A stretch of DNA of 50,182 bases from Fortiea sp. LEGE XX443 (lineage in GTDB: Bacteria > Cyanobacteriota > Cyanobacteriia > Cyanobacteriales > Nostocaceae): positions 1 through 50,182 of the forward strand of contig NZ_JADEXZ010000045.1 of NCBI RefSeq assembly GCF_015206815.1. The letters are read 5' to 3'. Below are positions 7,055-16,802 of this stretch, one piece after another. The notes beneath the pieces are model-generated. The model made no database searches. It worked only from the letters and a program-made list of their open reading frames with translations, and had not been told where the DNA came from. Position numbers and translations under genes: made by a program. Position 1 is the first letter of the stretch. Each line of letters begins with the position of its first letter.

Positions 7055-9964
7055 GTGGTATCTCATGCCCCTCAACCCCAGTCTACCCATCACCAGGTGC
7101 TAAAACAAAGCAATTCACAGTCATCTAATTTTTTAGAACGACATGTAGGCTCTAATTCCCATAACATTCAGCAAATGCTTGATCTGCTAGGTTTTGCAAG
7201 CCTAGACGATTTCATCGATCGCACAGTACCACAAGCAATCCGATCGCAGCAAACCCTACAATTACCCGACGCACAAAGTGAGTATGCAGCACTAGCAAAG
7301 TTAAAAAATATTGCTGCTAAAAATCAAGTGTGTCGTTCATACATCGGTATGGGATATTACGACTGCATTACACCGCCTGTGATTGGGCGTAATATCCTAG
7401 AAAATCCCGGTTGGTATACTGCTTACACGCCCTATCAGCCAGAAATCGCCCAAGGACGGCTGGAAGCACTGCTGAATTTCCAAACCATGATTATTGACTT
7501 AACAGGTTTAGAAATTGCCAACGCCTCATTACTAGATGAAGCCACCGCCGCCGCCGAAGCCATGACTATGAGTTATGGTGTCAGCAAAAATAAAGCCCAT
7601 AACTACTTTGTCTCCCGTGACTGTCATCCCCAAACTATCGATGTGTTGCAAACACGGGCAAAACCTCTGGGAATTAACATCATAGTTGGCGACCATCAAA
7701 CATTTGATTTTACTCAGCCAATTTTTGGGGCAGTTTTGCAATATCCTGCCACTGACGGCACTATTTACGACTATTGCGCCTTCATCAACAAAGCCCATGA
7801 ATTAGGCGCATTAGTTACAGTCGCAGCCGACCCCCTCAGCCTAACTTTACTCACCCCACCGGGCGAATTTGGCGCTGATATTGCTGTAGGAAGCACCCAA
7901 CGCTTCGGTATTCCCTTGGGGTATGGGGGGCCTCATGCGGCATACTTTGCCACCAAAGAAGAGTATAAACGGCAAGTTCCAGGACGCATTGTTGGGATAT
8001 CCAAAGATGTCAACGGTAAGCCTGCTTTACGTCTGGCATTACAAACCCGCGAACAACACATCCGCCGCGAAAAAGCGACAAGTAACATCTGTACCGCACA
8101 GGTGCTACTGGCAGTCATGGCGGGTATGTACGCCGTCTATCATGGGTCAGAGGGACTAAAAAATATTGCTGAAAATATCCACAAGCTAACTTTAATCTTG
8201 GCAGCAGGATTAAAACGTCTAGGTTACAAGATTAATTCTGAATATTTCTTCGATACGCTGCAAGTGGAGTTAGGAACACACGGCCTCGAAGCGATTCTTG
8301 AAGGTTGCCAAGCCAGAAATATTAACATAAGAATTTTTAATGATACGGCTGTTGGTATTTCTTTAGATGAGACAACTACACCAGAAGATTTAATCAACCT
8401 GTGGCAGATTTTTGCAGGTAATGATGAATTACCCTTCACCATAGAAGAATTAACTGACTTAACTTCTCATATTCTTTTACCTCGCCAAAGCAGCTACCTC
8501 CCTCATCCAGTATTTAACCGCTATCACTCAGAAACAGAGTTGTTGCGCTATCTACACAAATTAGAAACCAAAGATTTATCCCTAACTACATCGATGATTC
8601 CCTTGGGTTCTTGCACCATGAAGTTGAATGCAACAGCCGAGATGATTCCGGTGACTTGGGAGGAATTTGGCAAAATACATCCCTTTGCACCGCCGTTACA
8701 AACACGGGGTTATCAAATTCTGTTCCAGCAACTTGAGTCCTGGTTAGCTGAAATTACTGGGTTTGCCGGAATTTCCCTACAACCTAACGCAGGTTCCCAA
8801 GGTGAATATGCCGGACTTTTAGTAATTCACGAATATCACGCCAGCCGTGGTGAAGCACACCGCAACGTTTGTTTAATTCCCACCTCCGCGCATGGAACAA
8901 ACCCCGCCAGTGCAGTTATGTGTGGTATGAAGGTAGTAGCAGTTGCTTGTGACTCTGACGGTAACATTGATGTAGATGACCTCAAAGCCAAGGCAGAAAA
9001 GCATAGTCATGAACTCGCCGCTTTGATGGTGACATATCCCTCAACACACGGTGTGTTTGAGGAAGCCATTCAAGAAATTTGTGCTGTTGTTCATCGCCAC
9101 GGTGGACAAGTGTACATGGATGGGGCGAACATGAACGCCCAAGTCGGGCTTTGCCGTCCGGGAGATATTGGCGCAGATGTTTGTCACTTGAATTTGCATA
9201 AAACCTTCTGTATTCCTCACGGTGGCGGTGGCCCTGGAATGGGGCCAATTGGTGTAGCAGCCCATCTTGTGCCTTTCTTACCTGGACACGCTGTAGTCCC
9301 TATCAATAAATCAACTCAGCACTCAACAGGCGCAGTTGCGGCTGCACCTTGGGGTAGTGCCAGCATTTTGGTAATTTCTTGGATGTATATTGCCATGATG
9401 GGTGCGACTGGTTTGACAGAAGCAACTAAGGTGGCAATTCTCAATGCTAACTACATCGCCAAGCGACTAGAAACTTACTATCCAGTTTTGTACAAAGGCA
9501 AAAATGGCTTAGTTGCCCATGAATGTATTTTAGATTTGCGATCGCTCAAAAAATCCGCCAACATCGACATCGATGATATCGCCAAGCGGTTAATAGACTA
9601 TGGTTTCCATGCACCAACTGTCTCTTGGCCTGTAGCGGGTACTATCATGGTGGAACCGACAGAAAGCGAATCTCAAGCAGAATTAGACCGTTTTTGTGAT
9701 GCCATGATTGCTATTCGGCAAGAAATTGCCGCAATCGAATTAGGCAAGATGGACGCAGAAGATAATCTTTTGAAGAATTCACCCCATACCGCCGAAAGTC
9801 TCATAGCTGGCGAATGGACTCATCCCTATTCCCGCGAACAAGCTGCTTATCCCGCACCTTGGACTCGTGAATCTAAATTCTGGCCTAGCGTCGGCCGTAT
9901 TGATGCGGCTTTTGGTGACAGGAATTTTATTTGTTCTTGTTTGCCTATGGAGTCCTACTCATAA
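7055..9964 (+). CDS. gcvP: Glycine dehydrogenase (decarboxylating), P protein
   Basis: This 969-residue homodimer-type P protein decarboxylates glycine with pyridoxal phosphate and loads the aminomethyl group onto GcvH. Both ancestral halves are present. The N-terminal half shows GMGYYDC and [13 protein letters not shown]; the C-terminal half has the PLP motif [18 protein letters not shown] with Schiff-base lysine K716. The start is GTG, with GGAG about ten bases upstream. It is the last gene of the gcv cluster. An alternative ATG inside would remove conserved sequence. Length is usual for the fused cyanobacterial enzyme. Confidence 0.97.
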   Translation: MVSHAPQPQSTHHQVLKQSNSQSSNFLERHVGSNSHNIQQMLDLLGFASLDDFIDRTVPQAIRSQQTLQLPDAQSEYAALAKLKNIAAKNQVCRSYIGMGYYDCITPPVIGRNILENPGWYTAYTPYQPEIAQGRLEALLNFQTMIIDLTGLEIANASLLDEATAAAEAMTMSYGVSKNKAHNYFVSRDCHPQTIDVLQTRAKPLGINIIVGDHQTFDFTQPIFGAVLQYPATDGTIYDYCAFINKAHELGALVTVAADPLSLTLLTPPGEFGADIAVGSTQRFGIPLGYGGPHAAYFATKEEYKRQVPGRIVGISKDVNGKPALRLALQTREQHIRREKATSNICTAQVLLAVMAGMYAVYHGSEGLKNIAENIHKLTLILAAGLKRLGYKINSEYFFDTLQVELGTHGLEAILEGCQARNINIRIFNDTAVGISLDETTTPEDLINLWQIFAGNDELPFTIEELTDLTSHILLPRQSSYLPHPVFNRYHSETELLRYLHKLETKDLSLTTSMIPLGSCTMKLNATAEMIPVTWEEFGKIHPFAPPLQTRGYQILFQQLESWLAEITGFAGISLQPNAGSQGEYAGLLVIHEYHASRGEAHRNVCLIPTSAHGTNPASAVMCGMKVVAVACDSDGNIDVDDLKAKAEKHSHELAALMVTYPSTHGVFEEAIQEICAVVHRHGGQVYMDGANMNAQVGLCRPGDIGADVCHLNLHKTFCIPHGGGGPGMGPIGVAAHLVPFLPGHAVVPINKSTQHSTGAVAAAPWGSASILVISWMYIAMMGATGLTEATKVAILNANYIAKRLETYYPVLYKGKNGLVAHECILDLRSLKKSANIDIDDIAKRLIDYGFHAPTVSWPVAGTIMVEPTESESQAELDRFCDAMIAIRQEIAAIELGKMDAEDNLLKNSPHTAESLIAGEWTHPYSREQAAYPAPWTRESKFWPSVGRIDAAFGDRNFICSCLPMESYS

Positions 9965-10080
9965 TAAATAATAATGTAGGAGGCTGTGCTGATGTATTAG
10001 CAACAGCATCCTTGTTTGACCAAAATAGTGGAGTGTAAAAGATGTAGAACTAGAACTGCTTGCCGCAAACACGACGAGCT

Positions 10081-10145
10081 TTTCATACTTCATACTACCC
10101 TGCGGGAACGCCAGGGGCGAACACACTTCACCCTTCATACTTCAG
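10081..10145. repeat. Repeat element with a nested second element, abutting the AEC gene
   Basis: Arms TTTCATACTTCATAC and ACTTCACCCTTCATACTTCAG belong to the same family as the repeats after gcvT and gcvH. Between them sits a different short element beginning TACCCTGCGGGAACGCC. The ATG of the next gene follows the last base of the repeat directly, so its leader is repeat sequence. Confidence 0.65.
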
Positions 10146-11111
10146 ATGATTGACAGTCTGATTCATGCCTATACCCCTTTTTTAATCTGGGTTGGTATAG
10201 GACTATTGGGATCTCGGTTAATTCCTGATACTTTTCTCAAGTGGCTTGGTAATGGGTTGTACTGGGTGGGAGTGCCATTACAAATTTTAGTTTTGGCACG
10301 TCACACTGACTTATCTCATGGCGTACTCATACCTGGAGTGGCCGTCGGTGTATTACTCCTGAGTCTGATGTTAGCGCTGTTTATTTGGCAAGCTTTACAA
10401 TGGTTGAACAGTCAAAAACAACAACTAGAACCTCTGGACTTGGCAGTAGATATTTCATTGGTGCGAGGCAGTTTGGGCAGTTTTATTCTGGCTGCCATTT
10501 TAGGTAATACAGGTTTCGTTGGGCTAACCCTTACCCAAGTTCTAACTAGTCCAAAAAACAACGACTGGGCAGTATTATTCAGTGTTACTAACAATGTTGT
10601 CGGTACTTATGGAATTGCCGTCTTAATTGCCAGCTATTTTGGCAAGAATCAAATCAATAACCAGTGGTGGACTCAGTTACGGGATTTAATCACAGTACCT
10701 AGCTTGTGGACATTTTTGCTGGGCTTGAGTACTCAATTTATTCAGTTACCAGCAATAGTTGAGTCAGGATTAGAGCAAGCTGTTTGGGTAGTTATCGCCT
10801 TTGCTTTGTTACTTGTCGGCCTGCGACTAGGTACAATCACAGGCTGGAAAAGTTTGAAAATTGCTTCAATTGCTAGTGTGTTAAAAGTCTTTGTTGTACC
10901 TGTACTAGTAGGACTAGGCGCAACCTTTTTAGGTGTCACTGGTGAGGAGCGCTTAGTACTGGTGTTAATGTCTGGCACACCCACAGGGCTTTCTGTACTG
11001 ATTTTGGCAGAAGTGTATGACTTAGATCGGAACTTATTAGCCAGCAGTATTGCTTTGACATTTGTCGGTTTGTTTCTCGCACTACCTTTGTGGCTTGTAT
11101 GGTTCAGCTAA
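10146..11111 (+). CDS. AEC-family permease (auxin efflux carrier fold)
   Basis: This 321-residue inner-membrane protein has about ten hydrophobic helices arranged as two inverted five-helix halves, as in the AEC/bile-acid transporter fold. The broken helix regions GNTGFVGL and GTPTGLSVLILAEVYDLD match the conserved asparagine/glycine-rich crossover motifs of AEC transporters. Bacterial members export small carboxylates or other organic anions; the substrate here is unknown. No ribosome binding site is visible because the ATG abuts a repeat element, so it may be weakly translated or start from a leaderless-type message. Confidence 0.82.
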   Translation: MIDSLIHAYTPFLIWVGIGLLGSRLIPDTFLKWLGNGLYWVGVPLQILVLARHTDLSHGVLIPGVAVGVLLLSLMLALFIWQALQWLNSQKQQLEPLDLAVDISLVRGSLGSFILAAILGNTGFVGLTLTQVLTSPKNNDWAVLFSVTNNVVGTYGIAVLIASYFGKNQINNQWWTQLRDLITVPSLWTFLLGLSTQFIQLPAIVESGLEQAVWVVIAFALLLVGLRLGTITGWKSLKIASIASVLKVFVVPVLVGLGATFLGVTGEERLVLVLMSGTPTGLSVLILAEVYDLDRNLLASSIALTFVGLFLALPLWLVWFS

Positions 11112-11332
11112 TTAGCTTCGACAACCTGAATAATTATCTGTACTATTTATTTAAGTGAATGATGATCATTAGCGATCGCATCCAAACAGATATAACTTAT
11201 TCTCTAGAATATCTATTGACACTCATTAAACACCATATTATGGTGTTCAAAACATCTGCTGTGCTTAGGAAACCCTAGCGCTTATGATCTAGTCTGTCTG
11301 TTAACAAAAGTAAGGAATTGTTTTATAGTTCT

Positions 11333-12241
11333 ATGACTATCGAGAATCGCGCTAGAAATTCTCAGAATTGGCAAGTAACTCGTTATGCCAAAAATTTGTT
11401 ACTTGGGATATTTACATCTTTCCCTGTCGCCTTGGCATTACCCGTAGAAGCTTTGCAAGTGAAGGTATCTCCCAGTAATCCTCAGTTGGGAGATACCTTA
11501 TCTGTAATGATTGATGTTGATAACCAAGATAATAGTAGGCAACCAACAGTGGTAGTTGGCGAGAAAACCTACCCAGCTTTTGCCGTTGCACCAAATAAAT
11601 ATCGAGCATTCATCCCCACAACTCCACTGGAAACAGCCGGAACTAGAACTTTGAAAATTACTGGGGATGGTCAAGTAAAAAACTTAGCAGTCAAATTGCG
11701 ATCGCGCAAATTTCCAGTACAACGCATCACTCTACCACCAGGAAAATCTGCTGATGGAGCCACTGAGCATGAACTCACGCGTGTAGCAGCATTCAAAGCG
11801 TTACAAACACCAGAAAAACATTGGAAGGGTCAATTTTTAGCACCAAGTAAAGCCCGGATTAGTTCAATCTATGGTGTACGTCGTTACTATAATGGTAAAT
11901 TTGCAAAGGATTATTATCATCGGGGTGTTGACTACGCTGGAGCCACAGGTTCACCTGTAACTGCCCCAGCATCCGGGCGAGTGGCTTTGGTAGGCACAGT
12001 GTCTCAAGGTTTCCGAGTTCATGGTAATGTAGTTGGCATTGACCACGGTCAAGGAGTGACCAGTATATTCTTGCATTTAAGTCGCATTAACGTTAAAGAA
12101 GGCGATTTTGTCAAAACTGGTCAATTAATTGGCGCAGTAGGTTCCACAGGTGCTTCTACAGGGCCGCATTTGCACTGGGGTTTATATGTTAACGGGCAAT
12201 CTGTTGACCCAGTACCCTGGCGAACAAAGGTCTTTGAATAG
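11333..12241 (+). CDS. M23 (LytM/NlpD-type) peptidoglycan endopeptidase-like protein
   Basis: This 302-residue exported protein has a hydrophobic signal (about residues 20-40) and an N-terminal beta-rich domain (45-130) resembling those of periplasmic LytM proteins. The C-terminal M23 domain keeps the zinc and catalytic residues: H196 and D200 in HRGVD, and H279 and H281 in GPHLHWG. It should cut peptide cross-links of the cell wall or activate amidases. I prefer ATG 11333; a TTG at 11318 is possible, but AAGGA lies almost on top of it. The gene is monocistronic. Confidence 0.88.
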   Translation: MTIENRARNSQNWQVTRYAKNLLLGIFTSFPVALALPVEALQVKVSPSNPQLGDTLSVMIDVDNQDNSRQPTVVVGEKTYPAFAVAPNKYRAFIPTTPLETAGTRTLKITGDGQVKNLAVKLRSRKFPVQRITLPPGKSADGATEHELTRVAAFKALQTPEKHWKGQFLAPSKARISSIYGVRRYYNGKFAKDYYHRGVDYAGATGSPVTAPASGRVALVGTVSQGFRVHGNVVGIDHGQGVTSIFLHLSRINVKEGDFVKTGQLIGAVGSTGASTGPHLHWGLYVNGQSVDPVPWRTKVFE

Positions 12242-12351
12242 TCAAAGTGAATTAATGGCGTGTGTGCATAATTTGTATATTATGCGCCGATAATTGGGCA
12301 GGATAAATTTAATTGGTACCGTCCCTACCTTACTTGGGTGGCTTAAACAAG

Positions 12352-12894
12352 ATGAGCGTTATGAGTATTGAAAAAATTGTAGAACAAGCTCTCCAGGATG
12401 GTTATCTTACACCAGCAATGGAAGCAGAAGTTGGGCGAATTTGTGATAACGCATCGGAACTCTCGATAGAAGAGTACATGGCGCTGGATAGATTAATGGG
12501 AGCGCTATTGACTGGTGAGGTAGTGGCGGTACCTCGCAAACAATTTATTAACGTCATGGAAGAATTGGTATTGACTGAGGCGATCGCCCGCGTAGCCGAA
12601 ATAGAAGCTACCAGCGAAAGTTCTTTGGATGTAGGCGATATTGCTGCCTATGCTCTTAACCGCTTACCGCCTTTATATGCCACCACAGAAGAAGGTGCTA
12701 ACTACCAACGTCTACGTGCTAAAGCCGAATTACAAGAGTTGATTTCCCAACAAGTAACTGAGGCAATCGGTCGTAACCTTGACCAACCGAACGACAATAG
12801 AACACCATTCTTGCCCAAAAGCACTGGTAATGAAGTTTTGCGCCAAGTTAGTAATTTACTTCAAGTCTACGCACCCAGCTTTGAGCAAAAATGA
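12352..12894 (+). CDS. ComFB-domain protein, candidate cyclic-dinucleotide receptor
   Basis: This 180-residue soluble protein has a helical N-terminal part (1-65) and a ComFB domain (about 70-150). The domain is recognised by FINVMEELVLTEAIARV and by the stretch YALNRLPPLYATTEEGANYQ. Cyanobacterial ComFB proteins have been reported to bind c-di-GMP (CdgR of Synechocystis) and to affect cell size; whether this longer form does so is unknown. I start at ATG 12352; a second ATG at 12361 is equally possible. It converges on an L,D-transpeptidase across a shared terminator. Confidence 0.75.
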   Translation: MSVMSIEKIVEQALQDGYLTPAMEAEVGRICDNASELSIEEYMALDRLMGALLTGEVVAVPRKQFINVMEELVLTEAIARVAEIEATSESSLDVGDIAAYALNRLPPLYATTEEGANYQRLRAKAELQELISQQVTEAIGRNLDQPNDNRTPFLPKSTGNEVLRQVSNLLQVYAPSFEQK

Positions 12895-12899
12895 ATTTT

Positions 12900-12938
12900 G
12901 GTCAAGAGTCAATCTGTTTTGACTATAGACTCTTGACC
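12900..12938. terminator. Bidirectional terminator hairpin
   Basis: GGTCAAGAGTC at 12900-12910 pairs perfectly with GACTCTTGACC at 12928-12938. It lies in the 49-base gap between two convergent genes. Confidence 0.65.
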
Positions 12939-12943
12939 TTTGA

Positions 12944-13744
12944 TCAATCACGTACTGTTACCAACGTACCGATCTTAATTTGGTCATACAACAATCGGAC
13001 ATCAGAATTACGCATCCGCAAGCAACCGTGAGAAATAGCAGTCCCCAAGAGGTGGATATCTGGTGTGCCGTGAAAGCCAATTTCATTCCGTCCATCCGTC
13101 CAAAAACCAATCCAGCGATCGCCTAAAGGACTATCATTCCCCGGCGGAAAAACTTTACCAGTAATTGGGTGCTGCCAAATCGGGTCGTGCTGCATATTCA
13201 TTACCGTAAAAGAACCCGTAGGCGTTTCCCAGCCCTTTTTACCTACAGCAATTGGGTAACTGGCTATCACTAAATCTCCTTTGTAAACATAAGTGCGGCG
13301 ATCGCTTAAATCAACCACTACTTGCATTTTCATCCCCAGCTTGTTAGAAGTTTTTGGTTGAGTTAGAATCTGGGTAAAAAAGGATTTCGGTTGATCCTCA
13401 GTATTACGATTTTCTGTTTGTTCTTGCAATCGTCTGTTATTAGTTACATCACTGTTTCTAGCTACATTTTGCCTCACTGTACCAGACTGATGATGAGGCT
13501 CAATACTAGAGGACTTAAACTTATCAGTCGTCAGTGGATTTTGCCTTGGGATTGGTTCATCAGCAGTTGTAGACGCACCAAAGGCTGTTTCCCCTATACT
13601 CCCAGGAAAATTCCCATTAGCCGAGGGTGAATTCTCCGACTTTTGTTGGGTTGTTGTAACTCGCCAATGGACAGCTAACGATAAGATGGCTGTGCCAAAA
13701 CAGAGAAACATTGCTATACGCGCTACAGATTCATTTCTTACCAT
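12944..13744 (-). CDS. L,D-transpeptidase (YkuD family)
   Basis: This 266-residue envelope enzyme has one N-terminal membrane anchor (about 9-27), a long low-complexity N/S/T/Q linker (30-130) and a YkuD domain (about 140-266). The active-site motif SHGCLRMRN is intact with nucleophile C241 and H239, and the upstream FHG supplies the second histidine. Such enzymes make 3-3 cross-links in peptidoglycan or attach proteins to it, and are carbapenem-sensitive. The linker would let the catalytic domain reach the cell wall. The ATG start (MVRNES) is followed upstream by a HIP1 site. Single gene. Confidence 0.9.
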   Translation of the reverse strand: MVRNESVARIAMFLCFGTAILSLAVHWRVTTTQQKSENSPSANGNFPGSIGETAFGASTTADEPIPRQNPLTTDKFKSSSIEPHHQSGTVRQNVARNSDVTNNRRLQEQTENRNTEDQPKSFFTQILTQPKTSNKLGMKMQVVVDLSDRRTYVYKGDLVIASYPIAVGKKGWETPTGSFTVMNMQHDPIWQHPITGKVFPPGNDSPLGDRWIGFWTDGRNEIGFHGTPDIHLLGTAISHGCLRMRNSDVRLLYDQIKIGTLVTVRD

Positions 13745-14027
13745 TGCGATCGCCTATTGTTTATCCCTGACAGATCCAATCTCTTGGAATAATTGAATGC
13801 GCTCATCATCCAATTATCAATAATTTATAAATACTTATCTGTTCCCTTATAAATTTGCCAATATTTCTGGGCAAACTAAGTTTAGGCGGATGCCCCAGCC
13901 AATAAAACTTCTGGCGAGAAACCTCATTCCTCTAAAGACCAAGGGAAGGTTTCCTCCGTTCAGGCTTTTTTCTAAAACTCTCCAAGTGCAGCAATCAATC
14001 ATTAATGGTGTGGGTCGGTGAAAATCC

Positions 14028-14177
14028 ATGTTTGAAAAACTATTGCTAGCAATCACAATCACATTTTCCATTAACTTCTTTTTTCAAGTTCGCATACCAT
14101 ATCCAGCTAATACTGGCGCTATTTATCAGGAAAATCCAGAAAAAACTGCAATTCTGGTAACTAGACCGGACAAATAA
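14028..14177 (+). CDS. Possible small membrane or exported peptide (49 aa)
   Basis: From ATG 14028 an open frame of 49 codons gives a lysine near the start, a hydrophobic run (LLLAITITFSINFFF), then a polar tail ending in TRPDK. This looks like a signal-anchor or exported mini-protein. I do not recognise it. Purine-rich sequence (GGTCGGTGAAAA) precedes the ATG but no clean Shine-Dalgarno is seen. A 74-codon frame on the other strand over the same bases looks less protein-like. Confidence 0.35.
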   Translation: MFEKLLLAITITFSINFFFQVRIPYPANTGAIYQENPEKTAILVTRPDK

Positions 14178-14608
14178 CATTCCTTTTCAAGGATGCCAGC
14201 AGAAATGATCAATTTCTGACTCATAATTATTAATTATGAATTTCTTCGAGCTTGATGCTTTCTGGTCATTGCTGCCAGAAACAAGATTCTACTCTACCCT
14301 TGGTGAAGTTACCACGATATCTACAACAGTTTAACGGCTTCTAAAACATCAATTCAGTATTCAAAGTAGAAGCTCAGAAATTTAAGTATTTGTTTTTTAG
14401 TAAAGTCAAATTTTTTCTCCGAACTTCTTCTTTGACCAGCCCTCAAGCTTTTTAGCGCAATCTCTAGGCTATTATTCAGAGGTACTCAAAACTAGAAGTT
14501 GCTTTTGACCAAGCTCCGTTGGGGCAAGGTGTAGGAGAAGAGATAGCCTCAACAACTGGTTCACAAGCCCATTTTGTCAAGCGTAAATAGTCAGTTGTTA
14601 TAAGATGC

Positions 14609-14641
14609 ACAATTATACATATTTTCTATAAGTATAATTGT
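14609..14641. promoter_or_regulatory. Inverted repeat 140 bases before the sigma gene
   Basis: ACAATTATAC at 14609-14618 is matched by GTATAATTGT at 14632-14641, a perfect 10-bp dyad with a 13-base spacer; flanking TG/CA extends it imperfectly. The size and AT-rich arms suit a dimeric regulator or a promoter region. TATAAT occurs within the right arm and could serve as a -10 box. Function is inferred only. Confidence 0.35.
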
Positions 14642-14781
14642 GTCACAATCCTGCTGAAATAGCTAATTTTTCCGAAAAAACTAGAGTTTGTCATTAAAAT
14701 TTTGATGTTCCAATCCTTAATCCGGCACCTAAAGCAGGAACATCCAGCAAATTAGTAGGTCTAATAGTAAGGGATGATTTA

Positions 14782-15453
14782 ATGCCAGTACGATCTATGA
14801 GTCAGTCGATTGCTGTATCCTGGTCAACGGTTGATGCGAAGTATTCAGAAGCATCGGTGCAAGTTGACAAACTCTCAAATCACGATCTAATTTTGCGCTG
14901 TCAAGTAGGATTGCGTCCAGACCGTGCTGCATTTGCAGAACTCCTGCGCCGTTATCAGACCCAAGTGGATAGGGTTTTATACCATCTAGCTCCAGATTGG
15001 TCAGATAGAGCCGATTTGGCTCAAGAAGTTTGGATTCGAGTGTATCGGAATATCAACCGATTACAAGAACCTGCTAAGTTTCGCGGCTGGTTAAGCCGCA
15101 TTGCAACTAACTTGTTTTACGATGAGTTACGTAAACGCAAACGGGTTCTTAGTCCTTTGTCCCTAGATGCTCCCCGTGCGCTAGAAGATGGCGAAATGGA
15201 TTGGGACATTGCCGGAGACACTCCAGGCCCAGAAGAAGAGCTGACAACGAGAGAGTTTTACGAGCAACTGCGAGAAGCGATCACTGACTTACCAGAAGTT
15301 TTTCGCACTACGATTGTCTTAAGAGAAATTGAAGGTATGGCATATGAAGAAATCGCCGAAATCACAGGGGTTTCCTTGGGAACGGTGAAATCAAGAATAG
15401 CCAGGGCAAGATCCAGATTGCAAGCTCAATTGCAAAATTATTTAGATTCTTAA
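14782..15453 (+). CDS. sigG: ECF (group 3) RNA polymerase sigma factor, SigG-like
   Basis: This 223-residue sigma-70-family protein has region 2 at about 50-120 (FAELLRRYQTQVDRVLYHL, DLAQEVWIRVYRN, FRGWLSRIATNLFYDELRKR) and region 4 at about 165-220 with the helix-turn-helix YEEIAEITGVSLGTVKSRIA. No regions 1 or 3 are present, the ECF layout. The N-terminal 40 residues are an extension. AGGG about nine bases before the ATG supports the start. An anti-sigma gene follows, the usual arrangement for envelope-stress control. The SigG name rests on resemblance to the cyanobacterial SigG/anti-sigma pair. Confidence 0.85.
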   Translation: MPVRSMSQSIAVSWSTVDAKYSEASVQVDKLSNHDLILRCQVGLRPDRAAFAELLRRYQTQVDRVLYHLAPDWSDRADLAQEVWIRVYRNINRLQEPAKFRGWLSRIATNLFYDELRKRKRVLSPLSLDAPRALEDGEMDWDIAGDTPGPEEELTTREFYEQLREAITDLPEVFRTTIVLREIEGMAYEEIAEITGVSLGTVKSRIARARSRLQAQLQNYLDS

Positions 15454-15622
15454 ATTACAGTCTCTTTCCTCTGCTTAATGACAGAATTTAAGCATGGTTA
15501 AGAATTGTAAGGAATCAATAAAAATGCTTTTGTTGTCAGGAGAGGAAATAATCAATTTCTGGATAAATTTCCTAGCATTTCTCGCTCCCTTTACCCGTGC
15601 ATGAATTAGTAATAATGTTAAT

Positions 15623-16246
15623 ATGACTACTGATTCTCAGTTTTACGACCGTTCCCACTTGCAACTTTCTGGAAATTTGCCAGAAGGAAGGGATCAGCAT
15701 ACCAATGAATCAACGGGTACTATGGATATGGTGAAGCGCGATCGCTTCGAGTTATTGAGTGCCTACCTCGATGGAGAGGTGACAGCCACAGAACGCAGGC
15801 AAGTAGAAGAATGGCTGGCAAATGATGCTTCCGTTCAGTGCCTGTATGCCAGATTATTAAAACTGCGGCAAGGTTTACGGGGTTTACCAGTACCAGCCGC
15901 CGCACAATCACCAGAAGTAACAGCCCAAAAAGTATTCTCACGTCTGCGCCGTCGTTCACATTTAGCCTGGACTTTCGGCGGTGCTGCTGCTGCTGCTTGC
16001 CTCATTAGTGTAGTTTCGGGTTGGCTACCTAAGGGTGAATTTACAACACCACAGCTGGCTCAAAAACCCCAAGTAGAAGTAGAATCTGCGCCAACAGCAA
16101 GAACATCTTCTGCTCCTGCTTCACCGCTGATGGTGGCTTTAAATAATCCCGTGATTGAAATTCCCAAAGCAGCAGTGACTTTTCCAGAAAAGACAATTCA
16201 GATGGAACAACCTGGACTAGAAAAAATCGAACCAGACTTGAACTAA
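15623..16246 (+). CDS. Membrane-bound anti-sigma factor
   Basis: This 207-residue protein follows the ECF sigma gene by 170 bases. Residues about 40-85 (FELLSAYLDGEVTATERRQV) form the helical anti-sigma domain that clamps the sigma factor; one membrane helix lies at about 115-134, and a proline/alanine-rich tail (140-207) would be periplasmic. The HxxxCxxC zinc motif of ZAS proteins is absent; only C73 is in the region, so this is a zinc-independent type. Release of the sigma factor probably needs proteolysis at the membrane. Neighbourhood and layout make the role likely; no search was run. Confidence 0.8.
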   Translation: MTTDSQFYDRSHLQLSGNLPEGRDQHTNESTGTMDMVKRDRFELLSAYLDGEVTATERRQVEEWLANDASVQCLYARLLKLRQGLRGLPVPAAAQSPEVTAQKVFSRLRRRSHLAWTFGGAAAAACLISVVSGWLPKGEFTTPQLAQKPQVEVESAPTARTSSAPASPLMVALNNPVIEIPKAAVTFPEKTIQMEQPGLEKIEPDLN

Positions 16247-16272
16247 CTGCATCTAATTCACAACCTACGACG

Positions 16273-16749
16273 CTACTTTGCCTTTAAACCACAGCCACTC
16301 CACCAGCCATTGTCTAGGAGAGTGCCATTTAATTGGTCAACAAGCTCTAAACTCATCAAATAGACCCAAGCCCAACCAAGAGATTCGCCTTGTTGAGTGT
16401 AAACTTCAACTTGTTGGCGATTGTAAAAATTTTCTGACATTGGTCTAGTGGGCTGGTAATCTTCTAGATGATCTAAAGCATGTAAGACCTCTGGATCTGA
16501 GAAAGAAAGCAAATAGCCGTGGACTTGATTTTGTCCCAATGTTATCGCTGGGTAGCCCACAGGTAAACCAAAAAGCTTGCCTAGTATGACTGCCCTATTA
16601 ACATTTATGACCTTATCGGCACAGTATTTTTGATAATTAGCTTCACCGGGTTTTAGCGTACCGTAAACAAAAACCCGCACTTGTTCAGAAAATTTTGCGT
16701 TCAATTCAGTCATCTGTGATTGGATATGACTTGCTCTTTGGTTTTGCAA
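16273..16749 (-). CDS. Gamma-glutamylcyclotransferase (AIG2-like) family protein
   Basis: This 158-residue cytosolic protein shows VFVYGTLKPGE at 26-36, the substrate loop of the GGCT/AIG2 fold, and E96 in HLEDY at the position of the catalytic glutamate. Members cleave gamma-glutamyl amines or act as amidotransferase-like cyclases; the substrate is unknown. The N-terminal 20 residues are not conserved, so a start at residue 13 (MTELNAK) is possible. It follows folB on the same strand after 53 bases and may be cotranscribed. It ends 26 bases from the convergent anti-sigma gene. Confidence 0.8.
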   Translation of the reverse strand: MQNQRASHIQSQMTELNAKFSEQVRVFVYGTLKPGEANYQKYCADKVINVNRAVILGKLFGLPVGYPAITLGQNQVHGYLLSFSDPEVLHALDHLEDYQPTRPMSENFYNRQQVEVYTQQGESLGWAWVYLMSLELVDQLNGTLLDNGWWSGCGLKAK

Positions 16750-16802
16750 AAGTATTTAATTTGACTAGCATTTTACGCAATTAGTCTTCAACCACAAACT
16801 CT

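Larger units (their letters stand above)
13745..14781. other. 1-kb spacer upstream of the sigma-factor gene
   Basis: No conserved gene is visible in this AT-rich stretch. It contains a possible 49-codon peptide (14028-14177), a 19-base AT palindrome (14221-14239), a small hairpin (14259-14281) and a longer inverted repeat (14609-14641) near the sigma gene. It is unusually long for this gene-dense window and could carry a long leader, a small RNA or a lost gene. Confidence 0.5.

Noticed and set aside
13847-14071. 74-codon minus-strand frame in the spacer before the sigma gene
   Set aside because: No ribosome binding site, no recognisable pattern, and tryptophan/cysteine use looks random.
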